Positions 24,437-32,343 are shown, counted from the stretch's first letter. The stretch is DNA of 33,967 bases from Lichenibacterium minor (GCF_004137685.1 NZ_QYBB01000041.1:1-33967), one strand, 5' to 3'. The notes: generated from the letters alone by a model not told the origin. Made by a program: numbers and translations.

Positions 24437-25645
24437 ATGCCGTCCCCGATCCTGTCCCGGCGCGCCCTGGCGCGCGTGCTCCGCAGCCTGCTCCTGGCGG
24501 AACTCCGCGCCGCGCGGGGCCGCCACGGTCCGTCGGCGGCGCCGCCGTCGGTCCCCGGCCCCTGGGACGACGACCTGCCGCTCGGGCAGGGTGGCATCGG
24601 CTGCGATTCCCTCGACCTCCTGTCGCTCGCCGCGGCCGTCAACGAGATGTTCAACCTCCACGAGGTCCGGACCGAGCGGAACCTGCTCGACGTTTCCGCC
24701 TTCGGGGGGTGGATCGACGCCGTGGAATCCGCGTGGCGGGCCGGCGTCGACCGCGTCACCTTCGCCACCTCGGGCTCGACCGGCCGCCCGAAGCGCTGCC
24801 CGCAGACGGCGGCGCACCTCCACGCCGAGGTCGAAGCCCTGGCGGCGCGCTGGGCGGACCGCCGCCGGGTCGTGGCGCTCGCGCCCGCCCACCACATCTA
24901 CGGGTTCCTGTTCACCGCCCTGCTGCCGACGCGCCTCGCGGTGCCCTGCCTCGCCGCCGACGATCTCGGCCCCGAGGAACTCGCCGCCGCGCTCCGGCCC
25001 GGCGACCTCGTCGTGTCGTTCCCGGAGCGCTGGGCCTATCTCGCCCGCAGCGTCCCGGCTTGGCCCGCCGGGATCCACGGCGTGGTGTCGACGGCGCCGT
25101 GCCCGCCCGCCCTCGCCGAAGTCCTCGCCGAGCGCGGCCTGTCGCGGTTGACGGAAGTCTACGGGTCGTCGGAAACGGCCGGCATCGCGTGGCGGGACGC
25201 GCCGGACGAGCCCTACGGCCTGATGCCGCAATGGACCTTCGCCGAGCCGCACCGGGGCGACGCGCCGGCGCTGATCCACGCCGACGGCACCCTCCACCCG
25301 CTGATGGACAGGATCGTCCGTAACGCGCCGCGGAGCTTCCGGCTCGACGGCCGGCGCGACGGCATGGTGCAGGTCGGCGGCGTCAACGTGGCGCCCGCGG
25401 CCGTGGCGGAACGGCTGCGTCGCCGGCCCGGCGTCCGCCACGCCGTCGTCCGCCTCATGCGGGCCGAGGAAGGCGCCCGCCTCAAGGCCTATCTGGTGCC
25501 CGAGCCCGGCACCGACGGCGCGACCCTGGCCGGCGCCGTGGCGGCCTGGGCGGCGGACCACCTGCAGGCGGCCGAACGTCCGGGCACCATCGCGGTCGGG
25601 GCCGACCTGCGCGTCGAAACGCCCGGCGAAACTTTCGACTGGTGA
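24437..25645 (+). CDS. Short AMP-forming acyl ligase with N-terminal ACP-like segment; candidate p-coumarate ligase for PYP
   Basis: 402 residues, shorter than the usual 500-550. Residues about 40-100 resemble an acyl carrier protein, with GCDSLDLLSL holding Ser58 at the phosphopantetheine position. The adenylation part follows: P-loop TSGSTGRPK (111-119), YGSSETAG (242-249) and the hinge DGRRDGMVQVGGVNVAP (304-320). The C-terminus reads TPGETFDW; where adenylating enzymes have Gly-Lys (A10 lysine) this has Gly-Glu398. Short ligases of about this size accompany photoactive yellow protein (PYP), activating p-coumarate for the chromophore. A PYP gene lies 3.2 kb downstream, so this role is plausible but not proven. 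Aryl-polyene-type ligase is an alternative. It stands alone after hrcA. Confidence 0.72.
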   Translation: MPSPILSRRALARVLRSLLLAELRAARGRHGPSAAPPSVPGPWDDDLPLGQGGIGCDSLDLLSLAAAVNEMFNLHEVRTERNLLDVSAFGGWIDAVESAWRAGVDRVTFATSGSTGRPKRCPQTAAHLHAEVEALAARWADRRRVVALAPAHHIYGFLFTALLPTRLAVPCLAADDLGPEELAAALRPGDLVVSFPERWAYLARSVPAWPAGIHGVVSTAPCPPALAEVLAERGLSRLTEVYGSSETAGIAWRDAPDEPYGLMPQWTFAEPHRGDAPALIHADGTLHPLMDRIVRNAPRSFRLDGRRDGMVQVGGVNVAPAAVAERLRRRPGVRHAVVRLMRAEEGARLKAYLVPEPGTDGATLAGAVAAWAADHLQAAERPGTIAVGADLRVETPGETFDW

Positions 25646-25969
25646 TCCCGGGCGCGTCCGCCGCAGATTCGCGATGACATCCTGTCGCATCGGGCCTGGA
25701 TGTCCATCGCACCCACCAGGGGATGACCTTGGCCGACCGGGCCGTGACGGGGCGGTTTCTGTGCTCCGCCGCGCGGACATCACGCTTTGTTGACCGAATC
25801 GCATGCACTGTGACGTGCGGACTTCGACGAGACCTCGTTTCCCCGTCCGATCCCGTCGGGAGCCTCGGCCTTCGCGGGAGCGGCGCCGGGCCGGTGTCGA
25901 AGCCCAGGTGTCGTCGAGCCCCGGTGATCCGCACGGGGGCTCATCATCGCCGATGCAGAATGGCGCGAG
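25646..25969. other. 324-base gap before the light/c-di-GMP genes
   Basis: No gene or RNA is supported. A TTGACC (25790-25795) looks like a -35, but no -10 lies at 16-18 bases. Short frames here have chance-like arginine/proline-rich translations. A regulatory region for the EAL-BLUF operon is likely by position. Confidence 0.4.
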
Positions 25970-27697
25970 ATGGATCTGTCGAACACGCGCCGGGAACGGC
26001 GCCTGACCGGAGTGCCCTCATCCATCGGCGAGCCGATCGGGTCGAAGGCGGTCGCCGCCTATCTCGACGATCCCGATCGCGGCCTCGTCGTGGTGGAGCG
26101 GGACGGCCGCGTCGCGCTGTGCTCGCCCCGGGCCCGCCTTCTGCTCGCCATCGAGGCTGACCGCGAAGTCGTCGGCCGCCACCTCCGCCGCGTTCTGGCC
26201 GACCTCGGCCGGGCCTGGCGCGAAGCGCGGGGCCTCGTCCGCACGCGGCCCCGCGGGGCGCTGCGCCGGGGCGGCGCCACCGTCGTCACGGCGCCCGACG
26301 GGCTGGTCGCCTGCGCGGTGAGGACCCTGCCGGGGGCCGGCTGGGCCGTGACGGTGGAGGAGCGCCGGCCCGCCGCCGCCGTCGAAGGGCACCGCGATCC
26401 CGTGACGGGCCTGGAAGACCGCGCGGCCTTCCGAACGCGGCTCGCGGAAGCGCTGAGCCGCCCCGACGCGCAGGTCGCCGTGCTCGCCATCGGGCTCGAC
26501 CGCTTCAGGCCCGTCAACGACACGCTCGGCCACGCGATCGGCGACGGGGTGCTGAGGATGGCGGCCGGCCGGCTGCACACGACCCTGCGGCGCCAGGACG
26601 GCCTGGCGCGCCTGGGCGGCGACGCCTTCGCGGTGATGCAGGACGGCGCCGGCGAAGCGCCCGACGCCGAGCCCCTGGCGGACCGGATCGTCGACTTGGT
26701 GGGCCGCGCCTACGTGATCGAGGGACACCTGGTCAACATCGGCGCCAGCGTGGGCGTGGCGCTGTCGTCCGGGGCCGGCGGCGACGCCGACACGCTGCTC
26801 AAGCACGCCGATCTCGCGCTCGACCGCGCCAAGCGCGACGGCCGCGCCACGGCGCGCTTCTTCGAGACCGGCATGGACGCGTGCAGCCAGGCCCGCCGCG
26901 CTTTGGAGATCGACCTCCGCCGCGCCCTGGTGCTCGACCAGTTCGAACTGGTGTACCAGCCCCAGATGGACCTCGACAGCGACCGGCTGGTGGGGTGCGA
27001 AGCGCTGATCCGCTGGCATCACCCGACGCGGGGCACCGTGTCGCCCGCCGAGTTCATCCCGCTGGCCGAGGAGATCGGCCTCATCGTCCCCATCGGTGAA
27101 TGGGTCCTGCGCACCGCTTGCCGCGAAGCCGCGCGTTGGCCGGGCGACGTCACCGTGGCGGTCAACCTGTCCCCCGCCCAGTTCAGGAGCCCGGCGCTGG
27201 TCGGCGCCGTGGCGTCGGCGCTCGCCGCCGCCGGGCTGGCGCCCGGCCGCCTGGAGCTCGAGATCACCGAAGGGCTGCTCCTCCAGGAAAGCCAGGCCAA
27301 CATCGACACGCTCAACGCCCTGCGGGCGCTCGGGCCGCGCATCGCCATGGACGACTTCGGCACCGGCTACGCGTCGCTGAGCTCCCTCCGCGCCTTCCCG
27401 TTCGACCGCATCAAGATCGACCGCTCCTTCGTGTCGGGGCCGAAGGCCGAGCGCGACGCCATGGCGGTGGTGCGCGCCATCGCCAGCCTCGGGGCCACCT
27501 ACGGCATGACCACGATCGCGGAAGGGGTGGAGACGCCCGAGCAGATGCGCGACATCCGCTCCGAAGGCTGCACGGCCGTGCAAGGCTACCACATCGGCCG
27601 CCCCATGCCGGCCGCCGCCATCGCCCGCCTTTTCGCCGACCAGGCGGACACGGCGGCCCGATCCTTCGATCCGCAGCACTCGGAGCCGCGACGATGA
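25970..27697 (+). CDS. GGDEF(degenerate)-EAL cyclic-di-GMP phosphodiesterase
   Basis: 575 residues. The first 135 form a PAS-like region. The GGDEF domain (about 142-300) has GGDAF at 216-220 instead of GGDEF, so cyclase activity is doubtful, but an RRQD (207-210) fits the c-di-GMP-binding I-site. The EAL domain (about 313-560) is intact: EALIRW (344-349), VNLSP (398-402), ELEITEG (429-435), DDFGTGYASLSSL (461-473), IKIDRSF (481-487) and IAEGVE (516-521). It should hydrolyse c-di-GMP to pGpG, perhaps with its GGDEF domain as a GTP or c-di-GMP regulatory site. Its stop overlaps the BLUF gene start (ATGA), which suggests that the BLUF protein regulates it. No TM segment. Confidence 0.92.
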   Translation: MDLSNTRRERRLTGVPSSIGEPIGSKAVAAYLDDPDRGLVVVERDGRVALCSPRARLLLAIEADREVVGRHLRRVLADLGRAWREARGLVRTRPRGALRRGGATVVTAPDGLVACAVRTLPGAGWAVTVEERRPAAAVEGHRDPVTGLEDRAAFRTRLAEALSRPDAQVAVLAIGLDRFRPVNDTLGHAIGDGVLRMAAGRLHTTLRRQDGLARLGGDAFAVMQDGAGEAPDAEPLADRIVDLVGRAYVIEGHLVNIGASVGVALSSGAGGDADTLLKHADLALDRAKRDGRATARFFETGMDACSQARRALEIDLRRALVLDQFELVYQPQMDLDSDRLVGCEALIRWHHPTRGTVSPAEFIPLAEEIGLIVPIGEWVLRTACREAARWPGDVTVAVNLSPAQFRSPALVGAVASALAAAGLAPGRLELEITEGLLLQESQANIDTLNALRALGPRIAMDDFGTGYASLSSLRAFPFDRIKIDRSFVSGPKAERDAMAVVRAIASLGATYGMTTIAEGVETPEQMRDIRSEGCTAVQGYHIGRPMPAAAIARLFADQADTAARSFDPQHSEPRR

Positions 27698-28740
27698 CCG
27701 CCCTGTATCGCCTGGTCTACACGAGCCGCAGCCTCGTCGGCGGGGACGAGGCCGCGCAGGAGCGCACCGTCGCGCGCATCGTGGACGCGTCGCGGCGCAA
27801 CAACGCCCGCGCGGGCGTGACGGGTGCGCTGCTGTTCAGCACGGGCAGCTTCGCCCAGGTGCTCGAAGGTCCCCGCGCCGCCGTCGAAGCGACCTTCGAG
27901 CGCATCCAGCGCGACCCGCGCCATCGCGACCTCAGCGTCCTGCAATGCGAGTTCGTGGGGGAACGCTTCTTTTCGAGCTGGTCCATGGGCTTCGTGGGCC
28001 GCGCCGCGCGGGGACGCGCGCTTTGGGAGGGCCTCGCCCGGACCACCGGCTTCGACCTCGGGCGCGTCGAGGGCCACGGCTTCTGCTCGGCCCTGCTCGC
28101 CCTGGTGCGGGCCGACGAGGACGGCGCTTCGGCCGCCCCGACCGAGCCGCGGCACCCCGGGCTCGACGTCGAACGCCTGCGCTCCGCCCTCGCCGCCGAG
28201 CGGCCCGAGTTCCGCGCCGCCGCGGCGCTCGACGCCAGCCCCGCTCCGGTTCCGCCGACGGTCCAGGCCCCCCCGGCGCCCGCCGCCGGGCCGGACGTCC
28301 ACGGGCCGGCCGAGGCCGCGTCGGAGGTCGACGCGGGCGTGCTGCGCGCGGCGCTCGACGAGGAGCGGGACCGCACGACGGCGCTGCGCGGGGACCTCGA
28401 CGCGGCGCGGATCGCCCTCGCCAGGGCCGCACACGAGATCGAGGCCGTCGGGCGCCACCGCGACATCTGGGCCGACCGCGGCTCGCAGCTGCGCGGTGAG
28501 CTTCGGAAGGCGCGCGAAGCGCAGCGCTTCGCCGAATCCGAGCGGGACGCGCTGCAGGCGCGCCTGTCGGAGGTCGACACCCTGCGGGCCCACCGCGACA
28601 TCTGGGCGGAGCGGGCGCGGGCGCTGGCCTTCGCCCTGTGCCGCGACCCGGGGGGCGAGCGCGCCGGGCCCGTGCAGGCGGACGCGCCCCGCCCAGCCGC
28701 GGAGCAGGATCGCCCGCCGCTGGTGAGGGTGGCGAGTTGA
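27694..28740 (+). CDS. BLUF-domain blue-light sensor with coiled-coil tail
   Basis: 348 residues. Residues 1-100 are a BLUF (FAD-binding) domain with all photochemical residues: Tyr9 (LVYTS), Asn37 (RRNNA), Gln55 (FAQVLEG), Trp96 and Met98 (WSMGF). The Asn-Gln (18), Gln-Trp (41) and Gln-Met (43) spacings equal those of AppA (Asn45, Gln63, Trp104, Met106). About 140-215 is linker, then an Ala/Pro-rich stretch, then a charged coiled coil (about 225-325) in which HRDIWADR and HRDIWAER occur as a duplicated unit about 40 residues apart. There is no output enzyme domain. It is translationally coupled to the EAL gene, so it probably acts in trans on that phosphodiesterase, as BlrP1 does within one chain. 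Cytoplasmic. Confidence 0.92.
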   Translation: MTALYRLVYTSRSLVGGDEAAQERTVARIVDASRRNNARAGVTGALLFSTGSFAQVLEGPRAAVEATFERIQRDPRHRDLSVLQCEFVGERFFSSWSMGFVGRAARGRALWEGLARTTGFDLGRVEGHGFCSALLALVRADEDGASAAPTEPRHPGLDVERLRSALAAERPEFRAAAALDASPAPVPPTVQAPPAPAAGPDVHGPAEAASEVDAGVLRAALDEERDRTTALRGDLDAARIALARAAHEIEAVGRHRDIWADRGSQLRGELRKAREAQRFAESERDALQARLSEVDTLRAHRDIWAERARALAFALCRDPGGERAGPVQADAPRPAAEQDRPPLVRVAS

Positions 28741-28802
28741 AAACCGGTTCAGAAGCGTTTCAAGAAATCGTTGTCCATCACTGGTGTGGCGAGCGGTCTG
28801 CT

Positions 28803-28827
28803 TGAACTTCAGGCAACAGCAGCCGTT
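28803..28827 (+). promoter_or_regulatory. Possible EcfG-type (general stress) promoter before the PYP gene
   Basis: TGAAC-N16-CGTT (28803-28807, 28824-28827) is one mismatch from the alphaproteobacterial EcfG consensus GGAAC-N16/17-CGTT. It lies in the AT-richer gap 39 bases before the PYP start. Suggestive only. Confidence 0.3.
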
Positions 28828-28865
28828 CTGACCTCAACGTCATAAGCATGCTTCGGGGATACGGG

Positions 28866-29267
28866 ATGTCATCTCATTCGGCTCAGGCCGCGCTGATCGA
28901 CGGGCCTGACAGGTTCGACTTCGCCGAGATCCGCATCGCGGTTCTGGATGCGATGACGCCGGACCAGGTCGACGCGCTCCCCTACGGCGTCGTGGGCCTG
29001 GCGTCGGACGGAACCACCGAGATCTACAACGCCACCGAGTCGAAGCTCGCCGGCATCCCGAGCTCGATCGTGCTCGGATGGTCCTACTTCGCCGAAACCG
29101 CCCAGTGCATGAACAACTTCATGGTGGCGCAGCGCTTCGAGGACGAGCCCGAGATCGACGAGGTCATCGATTACGTGCTCACCCTGCGCATGCGTCCGAC
29201 GCCGGTGCGGCTGCGCCTCATCAAGGCCGGGTCCTGCGCCCGCCGTTACCTCCTGATCCAGCGCTGA
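28866..29267 (+). CDS. pyp: Photoactive yellow protein (PYP)
   Basis: 133 residues. PYP is a PAS-fold blue-light sensor whose p-coumaric acid chromophore is thioester-linked to a cysteine. Tyr54, Glu58 and Cys81 have exactly the spacing of Tyr42, Glu46 and Cys69 of Halorhodospira PYP, within YNATE and ETAQC. LPYGVVGLASDG and the C-terminal MRPTPVRLRLIKA also match the Halorhodospira pattern (MTPTKVKVHMKKA), keeping Met109 (Met100). Changes: Thr50 to Ala62, Arg52 to Ile64, Tyr98 to Leu, and a three-residue shortening. These may alter colour or photocycle speed. ATG at 28866 has GGGGATACGGG before it; ATG 28848 would add six residues. A diguanylate cyclase follows 12 bases later. Confidence 0.9.
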   Translation: MSSHSAQAALIDGPDRFDFAEIRIAVLDAMTPDQVDALPYGVVGLASDGTTEIYNATESKLAGIPSSIVLGWSYFAETAQCMNNFMVAQRFEDEPEIDEVIDYVLTLRMRPTPVRLRLIKAGSCARRYLLIQR

Positions 29268-29279
29268 AGGGGCCTCGAG

Positions 29280-30602
29280 ATGAGCTCGGACAGTGACGAC
29301 GAACTCTCGAACCTCATGCAGTTCCTGTACACGTGCCCGGTCGGGCTCGTGGATTTCGACGCTTCGGGCACCATCGGGCTGATGAACCCGAAGGCCATGC
29401 AGCTGATGCAGGTCCTGACGGCGACGCCCCACGTGTCGAACTTCTTTTCCGCTTTCGAACGCTGCGGCCCGGAGCTGCGCAACCTCGCGCAGGGCTTCAC
29501 GGGGCGGCGCGGGACCGTGTGCGAGAACCGGCGCGTCTTCGTCCGGGAAGGCATCGTCGACGACGCGAGCGGCGCCACGGTGCTCGACTGCACCATGGTG
29601 AAGCTGAGCGACGAGCGCTTCATCGCGACCCTGTCCGACGTGTCGCGCCAGGTCGCGCAGGAGCGCCGCCTCCGTCAGGCCGAGGTGTGGTTCTCCTCGC
29701 TGCTCGACGGCGCCGACGATTTCGACGTGCTGTCGCTCGACGGCGCCGGGCGGATCGACGGCGTGAAGGCCGGCCTGCTGGAAGAAACGGGCCTGCCGCG
29801 CGACGCCGTGATCGGCCGCACGCTGGATGTGTTCGACTGCCCGGATGCGGACGGCGCGGCGTCGGACGTGGTCGGCAAAATCGCGCTGGCGCGCCGCGAC
29901 GGCTGGTACCTCGACGAGGGCTGGCGGCGGGTCAAGGGCGGGGAGCGCCGGTGGTGCCAGCGCCTGATCGTCGTGAAGAGCGACCGCGATCGCGACAGCG
30001 GCGAACGGTCCCTCGAGCGGGCGGCGTCGGGCTACGTCGCCGTGCTGCGCTCCACCACGCGGCAAACCTTCGACGCCGCCAAGCTGCGCCGCCTGCTGCA
30101 GACCGACCACCTCACCGGAGCCTGCAACCGCGCCCACTTCTTCGAGGTCGCCGAGCGCGAGCTTCGCCAGGGTCCGTACCGCGGGCAGGTGCTGTCCGTG
30201 GTGGCGATGGACGTGGACCACTTCAAGCGCATCAACGACACGCACGGCCACGCCGTCGGCGACGAGGTGCTCAAGGCCATCACGGCGGCCTGCCAGGGCG
30301 TGCTCGATCCCGCCGACACGTTCGCGCGGCTAGGGGGCGAGGAGTTCGTCGCCATGGTGGCCACCGACCTCGCCGGGGCTTCGGCGAAGGCGGAAGCGTT
30401 GCGCGCCAGGGTGGCGGCGCTCGAGATCCCGTCGGCGGCCGGCCCCCTGCGGGTCACGGCGAGCTTCGGTTGCGCCACCGTGTCGGCGTCGGTCCGCTCC
30501 ATGGCGGCCCTGCTGGCCGAGGCCGACAGGGCGCTGTATTCGGCCAAGCATGCGGGCCGCAACCGGGTGGGCATCGCCGAAGGGGTCGCCGCGGTGGCGT
30601 GA
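29280..30602 (+). CDS. PAS-like/GGDEF diguanylate cyclase
   Basis: 440 residues. Residues 8-125 look like a PAS domain (CPVGLVDFDASGTIGLMNPKA) and about 130-255 like a second (FSSLLDGADDFDVLSLDGAGRIDGV). The C-terminal GGDEF domain (about 270-435) has MDVDHFKRINDTHGHAVGDEVL and an intact ARLGGEEFVAM, so it should make c-di-GMP from two GTP. The I-site position reads DPAD instead of RxxD, so feedback inhibition by product is probably missing. There is no TM segment. AAGGGG precedes the ATG, 12 bases after the PYP stop. The operon implies that PYP controls this cyclase. It converges on a DHDPS-family gene. Confidence 0.93.
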   Translation: MSSDSDDELSNLMQFLYTCPVGLVDFDASGTIGLMNPKAMQLMQVLTATPHVSNFFSAFERCGPELRNLAQGFTGRRGTVCENRRVFVREGIVDDASGATVLDCTMVKLSDERFIATLSDVSRQVAQERRLRQAEVWFSSLLDGADDFDVLSLDGAGRIDGVKAGLLEETGLPRDAVIGRTLDVFDCPDADGAASDVVGKIALARRDGWYLDEGWRRVKGGERRWCQRLIVVKSDRDRDSGERSLERAASGYVAVLRSTTRQTFDAAKLRRLLQTDHLTGACNRAHFFEVAERELRQGPYRGQVLSVVAMDVDHFKRINDTHGHAVGDEVLKAITAACQGVLDPADTFARLGGEEFVAMVATDLAGASAKAEALRARVAALEIPSAAGPLRVTASFGCATVSASVRSMAALLAEADRALYSAKHAGRNRVGIAEGVAAVA

Positions 30603-30606
30603 ACGG

Positions 30607-30624
30607 GTCCGGCGGCCGCCGGAC
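30607..30624. terminator. Palindrome between convergent genes
   Basis: GTCCGGCGG-CCGCCGGAC is a perfect 18-base palindrome in the 30 bases between the diguanylate cyclase stop and the DHDPS-family stop. It likely serves as a bidirectional terminator. No T-run. Confidence 0.45.
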
Positions 30625-30632
30625 GGGCGGCG

Positions 30633-31541
30633 TCAGGCCGGCCCGAGCCCGCGGACGACCTCGGCCACCCGGTCGCGCAGCGCGCGCGGCAGCGGCAGCA
30701 ACGGCCGGGGCGGCTCGGCGCTGCAGATCCCCAGCGCTTCCGCGGCGGCATAGGCGACGCGCAGGCTCGAATGGGCCTTGAACAGGTCCCACAGCGGGCG
30801 CATCGCGGCGTCGAGCCGCCTGGCTTCCGCGGCGTCGCCGGCGCGGGCGGCCCGCAGGATCGCGAGGCAGCGCGCCGGGAACAGCCCCGCCGCGACGCCG
30901 TACCACGCGTCGGCCCCCGCCAGCAGGGCGTCGGCGGCGTGCCAGTCGACGCTGTAGCCGATGGACAACCCCGCGGGACCGGCGGCGCGGAGGGCGCCGA
31001 GATGCGCCGCCATGGCCTCGGGCGGCGGGGCGAGGCTCTTCAGCGCCACCACGCCGTCGAGCCGCGCGACGCGGCCGACGAGCTCCGGCGTGAAGGCGAA
31101 ATGGGTGGTCGACGGATTGTCGTAGATGCAGAGCGGCAGTCCGGCGCGCGCCACGGCCGCGAAATGCTCGAACACCTCGCCTTCGGTCAGGGGCGTGTAG
31201 GACACGGGGGCGAGCAGGCCCGCCGCCGCGCCCGCCGCCCGCGCGTCCTCGGCGAGGCGCAGCGCTTCGTCGGTGCGCAGCGCGCCGACGCCGACGAGGA
31301 TGGGCACGCGACCGCCCGCCGCGTCGAGCGCGGCGTCGAGCGCGCGGCGGCGCTCCCCGCGCGTGAGGTAGGGGTAGGAGCCGGTCGATCCGAGGAGCCC
31401 GATGGAGTCGACCCCCGCGTCGGCCAGCGGCGCGACGATGCGCCGGAGCGCCGCGACGTCGACCCGGCCGTCCGGGCCGCTCGGCGTGATGGGGAAGGCG
31501 GACAGGCCCTGGACGGCCGACAGGCTTTGGACGGCAGACAT
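30633..31541 (-). CDS. DHDPS/NAL-family aldolase
   Basis: 302 residues, class I aldolase of the dihydrodipicolinate synthase / N-acetylneuraminate lyase family (TIM barrel). Schiff-base Lys168 (VALKS) and Tyr140 (IYDNPSTTHF) are present. The pyruvate-carboxylate loop reads GLLGSTGSYPYLT instead of GTTGE, so it is unlikely to be lysine-pathway DapA; a sugar-acid or other pyruvate-dependent aldolase is more likely. The N-terminus carries a small duplication (SLSAVQGLSA). ATG at 31541 was chosen because the barrel starts at once (LSAFPITPSG). The frame upstream is low-complexity and crosses the tandem repeat. It is divergent from the Sco gene. Confidence 0.85.
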   Translation of the reverse strand: MSAVQSLSAVQGLSAFPITPSGPDGRVDVAALRRIVAPLADAGVDSIGLLGSTGSYPYLTRGERRRALDAALDAAGGRVPILVGVGALRTDEALRLAEDARAAGAAAGLLAPVSYTPLTEGEVFEHFAAVARAGLPLCIYDNPSTTHFAFTPELVGRVARLDGVVALKSLAPPPEAMAAHLGALRAAGPAGLSIGYSVDWHAADALLAGADAWYGVAAGLFPARCLAILRAARAGDAAEARRLDAAMRPLWDLFKAHSSLRVAYAAAEALGICSAEPPRPLLPLPRALRDRVAEVVRGLGPA

Positions 31542-31620
31542 GCTTCGGTTCCGGCGGCACCGTGCCGCCGCGATCGGTAGCAGATCCGCGCGCCGGCGCC
31601 AGGGCGGGGGGGAGCGGCAC

Positions 31621-31672
31621 CCGCCTCGCCTTCCCCGCCTCGCCTTCGCCGCCTCGCCTTCGCCGTTTCGCC
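31621..31672. repeat. 14-bp tandem repeat, 3.7 copies
   Basis: CCGCCTCGCCTTC(C/G) occurs three times in a row (31621-31634, 31635-31648, 31649-31662), then a decayed fourth copy CCGTTTCGCC (31663-31672). It lies in the intergenic region between the divergent aldolase and Sco genes, 50 bases before the Sco start. Such arrays change copy number by slippage. Confidence 0.85.
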
Positions 31673-31722
31673 GTGGCAGGGATGCGCGGCGTTTCCGGAG
31701 TCCCGCCCTTGGAGCCTCGCCC

Positions 31723-32313
31723 ATGACCACGCCGACCCGCCGCACGCTCCTGCCGCTGCTCGGCGCGGCCTTCTGCATCCTGGCCGTCCTCGGCGTCTTC
31801 GTGGTGCAGCGCGCCGGGATGCCGAGCCCGGCCGCCACCGGCATCGGCGGCCCCTTCGCGCTGGTCGACGGCGACGGACGACCCGTCACGCAGGCGGCCT
31901 TCGCGGGCGAGCCGACGCTGGTGTTCTTCGGCTACACCCATTGCCCGGACGTGTGCCCGACGACGCTCGACGCCATCTCGCAGACGCTTCGCGCCCTGGG
32001 GACCGGCCGGTCCGTGAAGGCGCTGTTCATCACCCTCGACCCCGAACGCGACACGCCCGCGGTGATGAAGAGTTATCTGTCGAGCTTCGACCCCCGCATC
32101 GTCGGGCTGACGGGCACGCAGGCCGCGGTAGACCAGGTGGCGCGCGAGTACCGCGTGTATGCCAAGAAGGTGCCGACGGGGGACGGCGGCTACAGCGTCG
32201 ACCACACGGGCGTGGTCTACCTGATGGACGGGACCGGCGCCTTCGTGGAATCGTTCAACCCCGACCTCGACGACCCCGAGGCGGCGGCGAAGACGCTGGC
32301 GAAGCTGAGCTGA
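31723..32313 (+). CDS. Sco/SenC family copper chaperone
   Basis: 196 residues. A single N-terminal TM anchor (about 9-29) is followed by a thioredoxin-fold periplasmic domain with the copper site Cys74-Pro-Asp-Val-Cys78 (YTHCPDVCPT) and His161 (VDHTG). Sco proteins deliver copper to the CuA centre of cytochrome c oxidases. The quinol oxidase in this window has no CuA, so the client is probably an aa3-type oxidase elsewhere, or the protein is a thiol/redox factor. GGAG lies upstream of the ATG at 31723. No cox genes flank it. Confidence 0.9.
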   Translation: MTTPTRRTLLPLLGAAFCILAVLGVFVVQRAGMPSPAATGIGGPFALVDGDGRPVTQAAFAGEPTLVFFGYTHCPDVCPTTLDAISQTLRALGTGRSVKALFITLDPERDTPAVMKSYLSSFDPRIVGLTGTQAAVDQVAREYRVYAKKVPTGDGGYSVDHTGVVYLMDGTGAFVESFNPDLDDPEAAAKTLAKLS

Positions 32314-32343
32314 GCTGAACGGGGCAGGGCGCCGCCGTGGGCA

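Noticed and set aside
25790..25818. TTGACC as the -35 of a promoter for the EAL-BLUF operon
   Set aside because: No acceptable -10 occurs 16-18 bases downstream.
25723..26160. 145-codon frame overlapping the start of the GGDEF-EAL gene
   Set aside because: Over 40 percent overlaps the real gene in another frame, and the translation is Arg/Ser-rich and featureless.
30633..31541. Lysine-pathway dapA
   Set aside because: The GTTGE loop of true dihydrodipicolinate synthase is replaced by GSTGS; only the general family assignment is supported.
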